In this document: positions 8,864-17,708 of the stretch, piece by piece
Position numbering within the stretch: the first letter of the stretch is position 1
Layout of the letters: each line of letters starts with the position of its first letter
From: JAXGRD01 sp040766105
GTDB taxonomy: Bacteria > Bacillota > Clostridia > Peptostreptococcales > Anaerovoracaceae
Reading direction: 5' to 3'
Length of the DNA: 64,000 nt
Assembly (NCBI GenBank): GCA_040766105.1
Contig: JAXGRD010000001.1
Coordinates: 542,047-606,046, forward strand
Translations under genes and position numbers: made by a program
Notes under the pieces: model-generated
What the model saw: the letters and a program-made list of their open reading frames with translations, nothing else
What the model was told of the DNA's origin: nothing
Database searches by the model: none

Positions 8864-8887
8864 CACCATATGATGGTGTTCTTTTTT
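8864..8887 (+). terminator. Probable terminator after the amidohydrolase operon
   Basis: CACCAT (8864-8869) and ATGGTG (8873-8878) form a short stem followed by TTCTTTTTT. An outer AAAGAA/TTCTTT pairing could extend it past a bulge. It ends only 19 bases before the permease ATG. The rest of 8793-8863 holds two near-copies of CAAACAAATC and nothing else recognised. Confidence 0.5.
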
Positions 8888-8906
8888 ATACTGAGAGGAG
8901 AGATTG

Positions 8907-10418
8907 ATGACTCAACGAGATATTCAAGGTAGAGAAACGCTAGAGAGAGGCTTGAAAAGAAGACATCTCACCATGATTGCTATAGGTGGGACGATCGGAA
9001 CCGGGCTTTTCTTAGCTATGGGTGGGACTGTACATGATGCCGGACCCGGAGGAGCATTGTTAGCGTATGCAATCATGGGAATCGTTGTGTTCTTTATGAT
9101 GAATGCACTTGGTGAAATCGCAACGGAACTTCCCATACCGGGAGCGTTTACATCATATGCAGATCGATTTATTGATCCTGCTTGGGGTTTTATGAATGGT
9201 TGGTCGTACTGGTTTGGTTGTTCTATGACAGTTGCAGCAGAATTGATTGCCGGCTCAATCATCGTGAAATATTGGTTTCCAGGGTCTAATTCCGCAATGT
9301 GGGCAGCGCTCTTTTTAGCAATATTATTAGCATTAAATCTATTTTCTGTTAAGGGGTTTGGTGAGGCTGAATATTGGTTTGCGGGAATCAAGGTTGTAGT
9401 TACAATCCTGTTTCTCATTGTCGGTGTATTAATGATAGTTGGTATCATGGGTTTTGGGGGCCACGAATCAGGCTTTTCCAATTGGACTTTAGATGGAGGA
9501 GAAGCAGGAAAAGCTCCCTTCCCCAATGGAGTAGGGGGAGTGATACTGGTTTTTCTTGTTGCAGCTTTTTCATTCTCAAATACAGAGGTGGTAGGACTTA
9601 CTGCTGCGGAGTCGGAAAACCCTACACAGGATGTTCCAAAAGCAATACGCAGTGTTTTCTGGAGAATTCTGATTTTCTACATCGGGGCAATCATTGTCAT
9701 TGCAACATTGATTCCTTTTACAGAACCTACTTTATTAGATGCAACGGAAGATAATGTTGCGGCATCGCCATTTACTATGGTATTTAAGAATGCTGGACTT
9801 GCTGCGGCTGCATCGGTAATGAATGCTGTTATTTTGACTTCAGTTCTCTCATGTGGAAACTCTACAATGTATTGTGCATCTAGGACATTGCAGGTTATGG
9901 CAAGAAAGGGAACGGCCCCGAAATATTTTTCAAAAATTAGTGGAAAGGGTGTTCCTGTAAGAGCAGTCATTGCAACTGCCATCATTGCATCCACAGCATT
10001 TATTGCATCTCTTGTTGGCGATGGAATCGCATACACTGCTGCCTACTATTTGTGCGGTGTTGCAGGCCTGATTAACTGGTTAACCATTAGCCTTGCTCAT
10101 TATCGATTCCGAAAGGGGTGGCTCAAACAGGGCAGAACCTTGGATCAGCTGAAGTTCAAATGCCCCCTCTTCCCATATGGTACACTTTTTGCGATTTTCA
10201 TTTGTATATTGGTAATCATAACGTGCAACTATTGGTTGTTTGCGGACTTTAATTGGTTTGATTTCATCACTTCTTACGGGATGATTCCCTTGGGTTTCAT
10301 TTTGTTCTTTGGTTATAAGAAGAAAATGAATACGAAATGGGTGAAATACGAAGATATGGACTTCACATTACCGGAAGGAGCGGATCGAAAAAATATTTCT
10401 GCAGTTGAAATGGAATAA
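8907..10418 (+). CDS. APC superfamily amino acid permease
   Basis: A 503-residue, twelve-helix permease of the amino-acid transporter (AAT) branch. The start RGLKRRHLTMIAIGGTIGTGLFLAMG is the family hallmark, in which the unwound TM1 holds the substrate backbone, and TAAESENPTQDVPKAIRSVFWR is the conserved TM6-7 linker seen in LysP/GabP/AroP relatives. A TTG at 8904 is in frame, but ATG 8907 is at the right distance from GAGAGGAG (8893-8900). Substrate not assignable. It converges on the AraC gene with 7 bases between stop codons. Confidence 0.92.
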   Translation: MTQRDIQGRETLERGLKRRHLTMIAIGGTIGTGLFLAMGGTVHDAGPGGALLAYAIMGIVVFFMMNALGEIATELPIPGAFTSYADRFIDPAWGFMNGWSYWFGCSMTVAAELIAGSIIVKYWFPGSNSAMWAALFLAILLALNLFSVKGFGEAEYWFAGIKVVVTILFLIVGVLMIVGIMGFGGHESGFSNWTLDGGEAGKAPFPNGVGGVILVFLVAAFSFSNTEVVGLTAAESENPTQDVPKAIRSVFWRILIFYIGAIIVIATLIPFTEPTLLDATEDNVAASPFTMVFKNAGLAAAASVMNAVILTSVLSCGNSTMYCASRTLQVMARKGTAPKYFSKISGKGVPVRAVIATAIIASTAFIASLVGDGIAYTAAYYLCGVAGLINWLTISLAHYRFRKGWLKQGRTLDQLKFKCPLFPYGTLFAIFICILVIITCNYWLFADFNWFDFITSYGMIPLGFILFFGYKKKMNTKWVKYEDMDFTLPEGADRKNISAVEME

Positions 10419-10434
10419 AGGACAATTATTCCAT
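10410..10434. terminator. Perfect hairpin spanning both convergent stop codons
   Basis: ATGGAATAA (10410-10418) pairs with TTATTCCAT (10426-10434) across a 7-base loop. The stop codons of the permease (10416-10418) and the AraC gene (10426-10428, complement) pair with each other in the stem. No T-run follows on either strand, so it may be a weak bidirectional terminator or a 3'-end stabiliser rather than a classical terminator. Confidence 0.5.
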
Positions 10435-12276
10435 GGGTTGAATCCGAATGAGTTGCATAGAGGCGCCGTTTAGCGAAACATTCAGGTTCAACCCCATTTT
10501 TATTGTTTCTTTTGATACTTCAACTCTAGGTGTGACATAGTGCTTTGCAAACTCTGCTTGTAGCGGATCAAGTGTTTCGGGGAAACCCATTCGTGCAAGA
10601 TAGTGCATGATGTCAATAGTCGAATCCATAGAAAAACGGGTGATTAAGTATTCTCCACAAAGATCTTCCAGATTGATATTGATGTTCATGTTTCCATTAT
10701 ATTCTTGTATGGAATCGAATGTCTCGTAGGGTGATGCCTTTCCGGTGCAAGACTTCTGAATGTCATCATTGTAGTTGAATGCAACGATAATGTATTCATT
10801 ACTTTTTTCAGAAGGCTGCACAACAAAGAAATTCCTTCCCAACAGGAGCAGATTACCTGATAATAGGGTGAGTACATGGTAGGCATAATATGCCGGCTTT
10901 TGAATTCCACATGTTGTCAAAAGTGAAGGTTTACCTGAAAGAATTCCTTTCACTGGAGCGAAATCTCTTAAAGGAACCTCCATAGGAGTTTCTAAGGTTA
11001 AATTATAATGCCGTAATACACATAATAGTCCTGCAAACGAGTCGAATCCATAAGAAGAAAGATTATCTAAAGGATTCGCATCTCTAATCAAAACCTTTAA
11101 GCCGTTTTTTATTAACGTGGTTTTTATCTTTTCTAATAAGAATAAGTCATCACCTTCGAATCGTAACAGGACAATTTCTTCACACTGAAACAGGGAGAAA
11201 TAGCGATATATTTTTTTATCCATCACCCTATAGTCTTCTAGAGTTGTAATCAAACGGATCCTTGGACAGAGGGTTTTGATGATCGGTGTAGAACGATTAA
11301 TTGATATCTCCTTGTCCTGTGTTTGAACTGTTGTGACATTGTCTTCTTGTGCCTGAAGGGGAAGAAGGAGCCGATTAATAGCGGAAATGGCGCGGTTTGA
11401 TTTCAAGACCTCACTTGATTCTTGCCGAGTTTCACTTTTAACGGAGTTGGCATATTTTTCTCTGTGTTCTTCGGGGGAGAGTGAGAACCACTGACCGAAG
11501 TGTTTTCTGTATAACGATGTGGTAGAGAACCCTATTTCTCGTGCAATAGCTGCTACGGACATGGTAGTACCTAAGAGGTAGACTTCAGACCATTCAACCC
11601 TTGCGAAACAGAGAAGATCCCGAAAACTGATACCCATAAATTCTTTTATGATATGGGAAAGATAATATTCGTTCAAATGTTCGATTTTTGCTATAGTTTG
11701 TAGAGTGATTTTTTCTGAATGATTTGCATATACATAATTAATGATTCTGCTCATTCTTTCCATGGTTAAGTTATCTTGTCCGCTGATACTTACAACCACT
11801 TTTCCATCAAAGGCAAACAGGTTATAGTCATCATTGAGTTGCCGAATCAGCTGAATCATCAGTTTTATGCAATTGTATTTATAGTCCATATTTTGTTGAA
11901 AATAATGGAGTAAGATCAACAAAAGTTTCCGACGTATTTCTTCACTTCTCCGGTTATGTCTATCGGCTGAATATGTTCTATAACAACTCTTTGAAAGATC
12001 CGGAAAATACTGAGTGAAGAAAAGGTTACTTACACGTATTAAAGCGATGGCATTATCAGCACCGGTATTGTATAGACCATGGACCTCATGGGCATTGTTT
12101 GTAAATACATCACCTTCTCTGAGAATATAACTGCAGTATCCATTTTTTAGCTCTATTTCTCCTTCTAACACAAATATGAATTCAATATCATGATGATAAT
12201 GAAGAGGATCTTCGTTCATATTTACGATACGGATGCTAATAGGGAAGTCATCCGAATACTGACATGCTTCAAGCAT
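10426..12276 (-). CDS. AraC family regulator with N-terminal cupin and C-terminal GH39-like domain
   Basis: A 616-residue regulator in three parts. Residues about 20-80 form a cupin (HYHHDIEFIFVLEGEIEL, EGDVFTNNAHEVHGL). Residues about 180-285 hold two helix-turn-helix motifs (LQTIAKIEHLNEYYLSHIIKEFMG and VAAIAREIGFSTTSLYRKHFGQWF). The C-terminal 280 residues resemble a degenerate family-39 glycosidase barrel and its beta domain (for example GKPSLLTTCGIQKPAYYAYHVL). Such three-domain AraC proteins occur in Bacillota and usually govern sugar utilisation, yet the neighbour is an amino-acid permease. The ATG follows AAAGGA on the minus strand; a TATAAT lies at 12323-12318. Confidence 0.85.
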   Translation of the reverse strand: MLEACQYSDDFPISIRIVNMNEDPLHYHHDIEFIFVLEGEIELKNGYCSYILREGDVFTNNAHEVHGLYNTGADNAIALIRVSNLFFTQYFPDLSKSCYRTYSADRHNRRSEEIRRKLLLILLHYFQQNMDYKYNCIKLMIQLIRQLNDDYNLFAFDGKVVVSISGQDNLTMERMSRIINYVYANHSEKITLQTIAKIEHLNEYYLSHIIKEFMGISFRDLLCFARVEWSEVYLLGTTMSVAAIAREIGFSTTSLYRKHFGQWFSLSPEEHREKYANSVKSETRQESSEVLKSNRAISAINRLLLPLQAQEDNVTTVQTQDKEISINRSTPIIKTLCPRIRLITTLEDYRVMDKKIYRYFSLFQCEEIVLLRFEGDDLFLLEKIKTTLIKNGLKVLIRDANPLDNLSSYGFDSFAGLLCVLRHYNLTLETPMEVPLRDFAPVKGILSGKPSLLTTCGIQKPAYYAYHVLTLLSGNLLLLGRNFFVVQPSEKSNEYIIVAFNYNDDIQKSCTGKASPYETFDSIQEYNGNMNININLEDLCGEYLITRFSMDSTIDIMHYLARMGFPETLDPLQAEFAKHYVTPRVEVSKETIKMGLNLNVSLNGASMQLIRIQPME

Positions 12277-12360
12277 TTTTTTATTCCTTTAAACAAGTAG
12301 TACGGTACATTAATACTATTATACAAAAAAATGACATGGAAGTGTTGAAAAACAGGATAT

Positions 12361-12390
12361 TTGAATTCTCCCCTCTAAGTGTAGTATAAT
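12361..12390 (+). promoter_or_regulatory. Promoter of the xpaC-telA-xth operon
   Basis: TTGAAT (12361-12366), 18-base spacer, perfect TATAAT (12385-12390). Transcription would start near 12397, only about 8 bases before the first in-frame ATG (12405), which favours the second ATG (12423). Confidence 0.72.
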
Positions 12391-12422
12391 ATTCTAATCA
12401 AATTATGAGTGAAGAGGAGCAT

Positions 12423-13646
12423 ATGGCAAATCAAAATATAGGAGATCAAATCAACAGAATCGTGACCGATGCCTTGGACAGCATGGACTTTCATAAGCTG
12501 AACAGGGACATTAACGCGACGGTAAAAAGCGCGCTGTCAGAGGCAAAGGAAAGCGTATATAAAGTCACCGGAATGGACGGGGAAGATCAGGCAAAAGCCG
12601 ACGACATGGGTCCCCTCTACAACAGCATGGATGACACACCTTTTGCGCGGGCGCAAGCGGGGATAAAACCGGAGAGAGCCTCCACTAAAGAAGTGACCAT
12701 TCCTGCGGCTCGAAAGCCTGTAGGTGCGGTCAGCGGCATCGTCATGACGGTCAGCGGCATTGTTGGATCCGTAATCTTTGGATTTAGTGCCCTTGGAAAT
12801 TGGATTGTAGGCTCGGTGGTGGGGTTTTCCTTCACGGCACCGGTCATTACCTTGGGCGTGCTCACGTTGGCAAGTGCCGGCGTCATCGTCAAGGGTGTCA
12901 GTCTGCGGAAGCGGGTGAAACGGTTCAGAGAGTATCTTCGCATTATGGCGGGATACGAGTTCTATGATGTGGAAGACTTGGCTGCTCGCTCAAGGCGAGA
13001 GAAAAAGCTGATTAAAAAAGACTTGAAAAAGATGATTAAATTGGGAATGTTTCGAGAAGGTCATTTGGACGATACGGAACAATGGTTCATCGGCAACAAT
13101 AATGTCTATGCCGAATATTTGGCTGCCAGAGACCGATACGAGTCCCGAAAAATTCAGGCAGAAGAAGAACGCCGCATGATGGAATCGGAAGGGGCCACAG
13201 AGCGCCAACTACGGACTACCTTGGAGAGAGGTCGAGGGTACTTGAAGGAAATCAGCCACACCAACGATATGATTGCCGGGGAAGAAATCACCGGAAAGGT
13301 GGAACGGCTGGAACTGATTATCGAGAAGATTTTTTCCAGAGTCCAGGAGAAGCCGGTTCTTCTCCCGGAAACCAGAAAATTTATAGAATACTATCTTCCC
13401 ACTACGGCTAAGTTGGTGAAGGCATACAAGGATTTTGAAGACCAGCCGGTGCAGGGAGAAAACATCACCACTGCAAAAATCGAAATAGAAAAGACCCTGG
13501 ATACCATCGGGGAAGCTTTTGAAAAATTATTGGAGAGCCTGTTTGATGACACGGCAATGGATATTTCTACGGATATTTCCGTCCTAAAGAGCATGTTGGC
13601 CAGAGACGGCTTGACGGCGGACGAATTCAAAAGAGGAGGAAAATAA
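12423..13646 (+). CDS. xpaC: XpaC-like 5-bromo-4-chloroindolyl phosphate hydrolysis family protein
   Basis: A 407-residue membrane-associated protein of the XpaC/Halogen_Hydrol family. An N-terminal soluble stretch is followed by two adjacent hydrophobic segments at about residues 100-160 and a long charged, helical C-terminal half. Despite the family name the biochemical role is not established. It directly precedes telA, the usual partner of this family in Bacillota. ATG 12423 was chosen over 12405 because AAGAGGAG sits just upstream of it and the promoter leaves almost no leader for 12405. Confidence 0.82.
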   Translation: MANQNIGDQINRIVTDALDSMDFHKLNRDINATVKSALSEAKESVYKVTGMDGEDQAKADDMGPLYNSMDDTPFARAQAGIKPERASTKEVTIPAARKPVGAVSGIVMTVSGIVGSVIFGFSALGNWIVGSVVGFSFTAPVITLGVLTLASAGVIVKGVSLRKRVKRFREYLRIMAGYEFYDVEDLAARSRREKKLIKKDLKKMIKLGMFREGHLDDTEQWFIGNNNVYAEYLAARDRYESRKIQAEEERRMMESEGATERQLRTTLERGRGYLKEISHTNDMIAGEEITGKVERLELIIEKIFSRVQEKPVLLPETRKFIEYYLPTTAKLVKAYKDFEDQPVQGENITTAKIEIEKTLDTIGEAFEKLLESLFDDTAMDISTDISVLKSMLARDGLTADEFKRGGK

Positions 13647-13649
13647 ATT

Positions 13650-14762
13650 ATGGACGAGATGCAAAAAGCACCGGAGCTAACTTTAGATGGGATTGAACCT
13701 GTAAAGGACCTGACAGAGGTAAGCGAAATCACAACAGAGGTAGAGAAGTTTACCGAACAGGAAAAAAAGATTATCGATGATTTTGCGAAGAAGATTGATT
13801 TAAACGATACCAACATCGTATTGCAATACGGAAGTGGCGCACAGAAGAAGATGGCGGACTTTTCTCAGAATGCCTTGGATAGTGTGCGAACCAAGGATTT
13901 GGGAGAAGTGGGTGGCTTGCTCACCAGCCTCGTAGGGGAGCTGAAAGGCTTTGGAGAAGAAGAATCCAAAGGGTTTTTCGGTTTCTTCAAGAAGGGAGCC
14001 GACAAGCTAACCGAGGTAAAGGCTAAGTATGACCGTGCCGAAGTAAATGTAAATAAGATTTCCGATGCCTTGGAAAGCCACCAAATTGTCCTCATGAAGG
14101 ACGTGGCTACCTTGGACAAGCTCTACGAGTTGAACAAAACTTACTTTAAGGAACTATCCATGTACATCGTAGCTGGTCGACAGAAGTTGCAGGAAGTCAT
14201 CAATGTGGATCTTCCCGCACTTCAAAAGAAGGCACAGGAAAGCGGTCTGGCAGAGGACGCGCAGGCTGCCAACGACTTGGCTTCCATGTGTGCCCGTTTT
14301 GAGAAGAAACTCCACGACCTGGATTTGACACGGACTGTATCTATTCAAATGGCACCACAAATCAGGCTGGTTCAGAACAACGATACACTAATGAGCGAAA
14401 AGATTCAGTCCACCTTGGTCAACACCATTCCTCTGTGGAAGAGTCAGATGATCATCGCTTTGGGAGTTGCCCATTCAGAGGAGGCGGCAAAGGCCCAGAG
14501 AGCTGTGTCCGATACCACCAACGAACTGTTGCGAAAGAACGCAGACACTCTCAAGATGTCCACCATTGAGACAGCCAAAGAGTCGGAGCGTGGCATCGTA
14601 GACTTGGAAACACTCAAGTACACCAACGAATCTCTCATCACAACCTTGGACGAGGTACTGCGAATTCAGCAGGAAGGCCATCAAAAGCGCATGGAAGCAG
14701 AGGCCGAGCTGGTAAAAATTGAGGGAGATCTTAAGACGAAGCTATTGGAGTTGCACAGGTAA
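13650..14762 (+). CDS. telA: TelA family protein (toxic anion resistance family)
   Basis: A 370-residue largely helical protein of the TelA family, recognised by VLQYGSGAQKKMADFSQNAL, the middle FFKKGADKLTEVKAKYDRAEVNVNKI, and the C-terminal LRKNADTLKMSTIETAKESERGIVDLETL. Family members are linked to tellurite, lantibiotic and envelope-stress tolerance, but the mechanism is unclear. It begins three bases after xpaC, so the two are co-expressed and probably act together at the membrane. Confidence 0.9.
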   Translation: MDEMQKAPELTLDGIEPVKDLTEVSEITTEVEKFTEQEKKIIDDFAKKIDLNDTNIVLQYGSGAQKKMADFSQNALDSVRTKDLGEVGGLLTSLVGELKGFGEEESKGFFGFFKKGADKLTEVKAKYDRAEVNVNKISDALESHQIVLMKDVATLDKLYELNKTYFKELSMYIVAGRQKLQEVINVDLPALQKKAQESGLAEDAQAANDLASMCARFEKKLHDLDLTRTVSIQMAPQIRLVQNNDTLMSEKIQSTLVNTIPLWKSQMIIALGVAHSEEAAKAQRAVSDTTNELLRKNADTLKMSTIETAKESERGIVDLETLKYTNESLITTLDEVLRIQQEGHQKRMEAEAELVKIEGDLKTKLLELHR

Positions 14763-14767
14763 TCATA

Positions 14768-15514
14768 ATGAAACTAATCTCTTGGAACGTAAACGGCCTT
14801 CGTGCCGTAATGAAGAAAAACTTCTTTGATTTTTTGCGAGAAGAAGATCCTGACATTCTATGTCTGCAGGAGACGAAGATGCAGGAAGGGCAAGTTGAAG
14901 TCCTGACGGAAGGGTACCACCAATATTGGTGCAGTGCGGAGAAGAAGGGATATTCCGGTGTCTTAACCTTGACAAAGGAAGCGCCTATTTCCGTGACCTA
15001 TGGCTTGGACATTCACCATCACGATCAGGAAGGTCGGATCATCACCGCAGAGTTTCCCGATTATTATCTGGTCAATGTCTATGTGCCCAATTCCAAAGAG
15101 GGATTGGCAAGATTGCCTTATCGCATGGAATGGGAAGATGATTTCAGAACCTATGTCATGAGCTTGGATAAACCGGTCATCATCTGTGGCGACATGAATG
15201 TTGCCCATAAGGAAATCGACTTGAAGAACCCCAAGACCAATCGAAAAAATGCAGGCTTCAGCGATGAAGAGAGGGAGAAGATGACCGTCCTCCAAGAATC
15301 GGGCTTTATCGACACCTTCCGCTACTTCTATCCGGATGCGGAGGGGGCATACTCCTGGTGGAGCTATCGATTCAATGCCCGTGCCAACAATGCAGGATGG
15401 CGGATTGACTACTTCTTGGTATCCAAGGAGTTGGAGAATCGCCTTGTTGATGCAAAAATATTATCTGATGTATTGGGCAGTGATCACTGCCCGGTAGTAC
15501 TGGAGCTGGCTTAA
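14768..15514 (+). CDS. xth: Exodeoxyribonuclease III / AP endonuclease
   Basis: A 248-residue ExoIII-family nuclease for base-excision repair. The start MKLISWNVNGLRAV (metal-binding Asn), LCLQETKM (catalytic Glu), ICGDMNVAHKEIDL (Asp/Asn), WRIDYFLVSKEL and the terminal GSDHCPVVLEL (Asp-His) are all in place. It begins five bases after telA and probably shares that transcript. It faces nnrE; the 49 bases between them show no clear terminator. Confidence 0.96.
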   Translation: MKLISWNVNGLRAVMKKNFFDFLREEDPDILCLQETKMQEGQVEVLTEGYHQYWCSAEKKGYSGVLTLTKEAPISVTYGLDIHHHDQEGRIITAEFPDYYLVNVYVPNSKEGLARLPYRMEWEDDFRTYVMSLDKPVIICGDMNVAHKEIDLKNPKTNRKNAGFSDEEREKMTVLQESGFIDTFRYFYPDAEGAYSWWSYRFNARANNAGWRIDYFLVSKELENRLVDAKILSDVLGSDHCPVVLELA

Positions 15515-15563
15515 TTGCCGGTCTAATCAATCAAAAAGTAGGAACAGAGGCTGAGCTAATATT

Positions 15564-16175
15564 CTACAGCGAATTGCCCAAGCCGATGTCGGCAATAACC
15601 ACCTCCCCGTGATGGGCGAGGGGGTTTTTGTGGATGGGCTTTTGGTCGTGGAAGGTTATCGTCAGGTCAGCCGCTACGTGGAGACCGACGGATTGAGAGT
15701 CGTTGTCTCCCGACAGTCCGGAGGGAAGATCCAAAGATATGCGATGGGCGCTTGCACCATTGATTTGGTCAATGAGTTGCCGGATCTCTTCCTTTAGTTC
15801 CCCGTGAAATCCTGTTCCATAGAGGGCATCCACAATGATATCTGCCTTCCCCACTTCCGGCTTGTCCACCAAGGGCAACTCCATCTCGCGACACAAATCG
15901 TAGTTTGCCATGGCTTCGGGAGAAACCGGCGTACCCTCCGGCAAGGCAAGCGTAATCTTTCCACCAAAGCCGTAGAGAATTCTGGCGACAACATAGCCGT
16001 CTCCGCCGTTGTTTCCCTTTCCACAGAGGATGAGGATGTTTTTGCCGGAAACCGGGTAGCGAGACATCATCTCATTGGCAGCACCGGTTCCCGCATTTTC
16101 CATCATCTGATAGTAGGTAAGGCCGGCAGCATCTGCTGCCTTTTCCATTGCTTTCATTTCTGCACAAGTAACCAT
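15564..16175 (-). CDS. nnrE: NAD(P)H-hydrate epimerase, stand-alone
   Basis: A 203-residue YjeF N-terminal-domain protein that epimerises damaged NAD(P)H hydrates. Recognisable motifs are MENAGTGAA, ILCGKGNNGGDGYVVARIL, ADIIVDALYGTGFHG and LDLPSGLSGD. The NnrD dehydratase domain that is often fused downstream is absent, so the dehydratase must be encoded elsewhere. It is the last gene of the minus-strand run from 20001, nine bases after the phosphohexomutase gene. Confidence 0.93.
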   Translation of the reverse strand: MVTCAEMKAMEKAADAAGLTYYQMMENAGTGAANEMMSRYPVSGKNILILCGKGNNGGDGYVVARILYGFGGKITLALPEGTPVSPEAMANYDLCREMELPLVDKPEVGKADIIVDALYGTGFHGELKEEIRQLIDQINGASAHRISLDLPSGLSGDNDSQSVGLHVAADLTITFHDQKPIHKNPLAHHGEVVIADIGLGNSL

Positions 16176-16184
16176 GGCATCCTC

Positions 16185-17708
16185 CTATAGCTTTGAAATG
16201 TCCAAATATGGATATTTTTCCAAGAAGGGACGAAGAATCTCTGCAATTTTCTTTGCACCTCCGACTGTATCGGAAGCGATGTTCAGGGGCATGATGGGAT
16301 CGTGAAGAGATTTACGAAGAAGACACCAGCCGTCTTCGAAGTTGATTCGAACCCCTTCATAGTTGGGGCTTGCGAGAGCAGCCGGTGAGGGCAGGGTCTC
16401 GGCCCATTGTTTCATATCCTCCAAAACTTGGTCGCCATAGGTCGAAAAGTCAGGTGCCGTAATGGGGAGTCGCACTTCTCTTTCTTCGACAGGGCTTTTC
16501 AAGGCGGATAAAAGGCTGTCCAAGGTCTTTCCCTCACGAGCCAAGGCAGCAGTTTTTATGACAATAAGGGTTGCCAAGTAGGCACCGTCATCCAAGAAAA
16601 AGTTGTCTCGGTAGGCGGCGTGTCCCGAAGTTTCAATGGCTAGATAGGCGTCGGGGATTTCCTTTGCCTTGTTGATTACGTTTTTATATCCTCTCATGTA
16701 GCGAAGATGCTTCAGTTGCAAGTCTTCTTCCAAGAAGGCGGTAAGCTGATTGCTGGTGATGCTATCTGTGACCACCGTACTTCCGGGATAGCTTTCCGCA
16801 ACTAAAACAGAAGCCAAGGCTACGATGCCGTCTCTGGCAATACCTCTGCCACAGTGATCGACAGCGGCAGATCGGTCTACGTCCGTGTCGAATATGAGAC
16901 CCAAGTGGGCACCGCTGCTGAGCACCTTCATGGCGATGGAAGCCATTGCCTCGGGATCCTCCGGGTTGGGGGCATGGTGGGGGAAGCCGCCGTCCGGTTC
17001 CAAATACTGGCTGGCGCTGATGTCGGCTCCAAGTGGTTTCAACACTTCCTTTGCATAGAAGCCGCCGGACCCGTTGCCCGCATCCACCACAACCTTGAGA
17101 CCTTCCAATGGCTTGTCCGTTTCATCGCCTAAGCCTTGGATAATCAGGTTGCGAAGGTGGGCGGCATAGGTTTCCATGAGGGAAGATTCAATCGTTGGAT
17201 AGGTTTGGATTCCCACTTGTCGAATTGCAGCATGTTCGTGGGTTGGGGTACCCAGCTCTTTGGCATCTTCCTCTGCATACTCAATAATTTGACCAATATC
17301 TGCCTTATCCAAGCCTCCCTCTTTGGAGAAATACTTAAAGCCGTTTCTGTTATAGGGAAGATGAGATGCTGTGAGCATCATCGCTCCGTCACAATCATAC
17401 TGGGAAAATTGCGTGGACATGAACATGGCGGGAGTAGAAGCAATCCCACAATCCAAGACTTCAACCCCATAGGGGCCCAATGCATTTACCGCAGCTCGCA
17501 TGAGGAGTTTTCCGCTGAGACGAGGGTCGCGACCGATGGCAATCCTTATGTTCTCAGGTTTCTTTCCCGTCTTTTTCGACAACCAAAGAAGGAAGCCTTT
17601 GGTAAGGGGCACGGTCTCCTTTTGGGTCAGGTTGGGATCTTCTCCCGGGATGCCTGTAAGAGAAATACCTCTGATATCGCTTCCGTTTTGCAGTTTCGAT
17701 AAGTTCAT
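16185..17708 (-). CDS. Phosphomannomutase/phosphoglucomutase family enzyme
   Basis: A 507-residue alpha-D-phosphohexomutase. The phosphoserine is S115 in MLTASHLPYNRNGFK, the Mg loop is FDTDVDRSA and the sugar-binding loop is ETSGHAAYRDN. It interconverts hexose 1- and 6-phosphates, feeding glycan and cell-wall precursors; glucose, mannose and glucosamine specificities cannot be separated by eye. Its ATG overlaps the larE stop by four bases. Confidence 0.92.
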   Translation of the reverse strand: MNLSKLQNGSDIRGISLTGIPGEDPNLTQKETVPLTKGFLLWLSKKTGKKPENIRIAIGRDPRLSGKLLMRAAVNALGPYGVEVLDCGIASTPAMFMSTQFSQYDCDGAMMLTASHLPYNRNGFKYFSKEGGLDKADIGQIIEYAEEDAKELGTPTHEHAAIRQVGIQTYPTIESSLMETYAAHLRNLIIQGLGDETDKPLEGLKVVVDAGNGSGGFYAKEVLKPLGADISASQYLEPDGGFPHHAPNPEDPEAMASIAMKVLSSGAHLGLIFDTDVDRSAAVDHCGRGIARDGIVALASVLVAESYPGSTVVTDSITSNQLTAFLEEDLQLKHLRYMRGYKNVINKAKEIPDAYLAIETSGHAAYRDNFFLDDGAYLATLIVIKTAALAREGKTLDSLLSALKSPVEEREVRLPITAPDFSTYGDQVLEDMKQWAETLPSPAALASPNYEGVRINFEDGWCLLRKSLHDPIMPLNIASDTVGGAKKIAEILRPFLEKYPYLDISKL

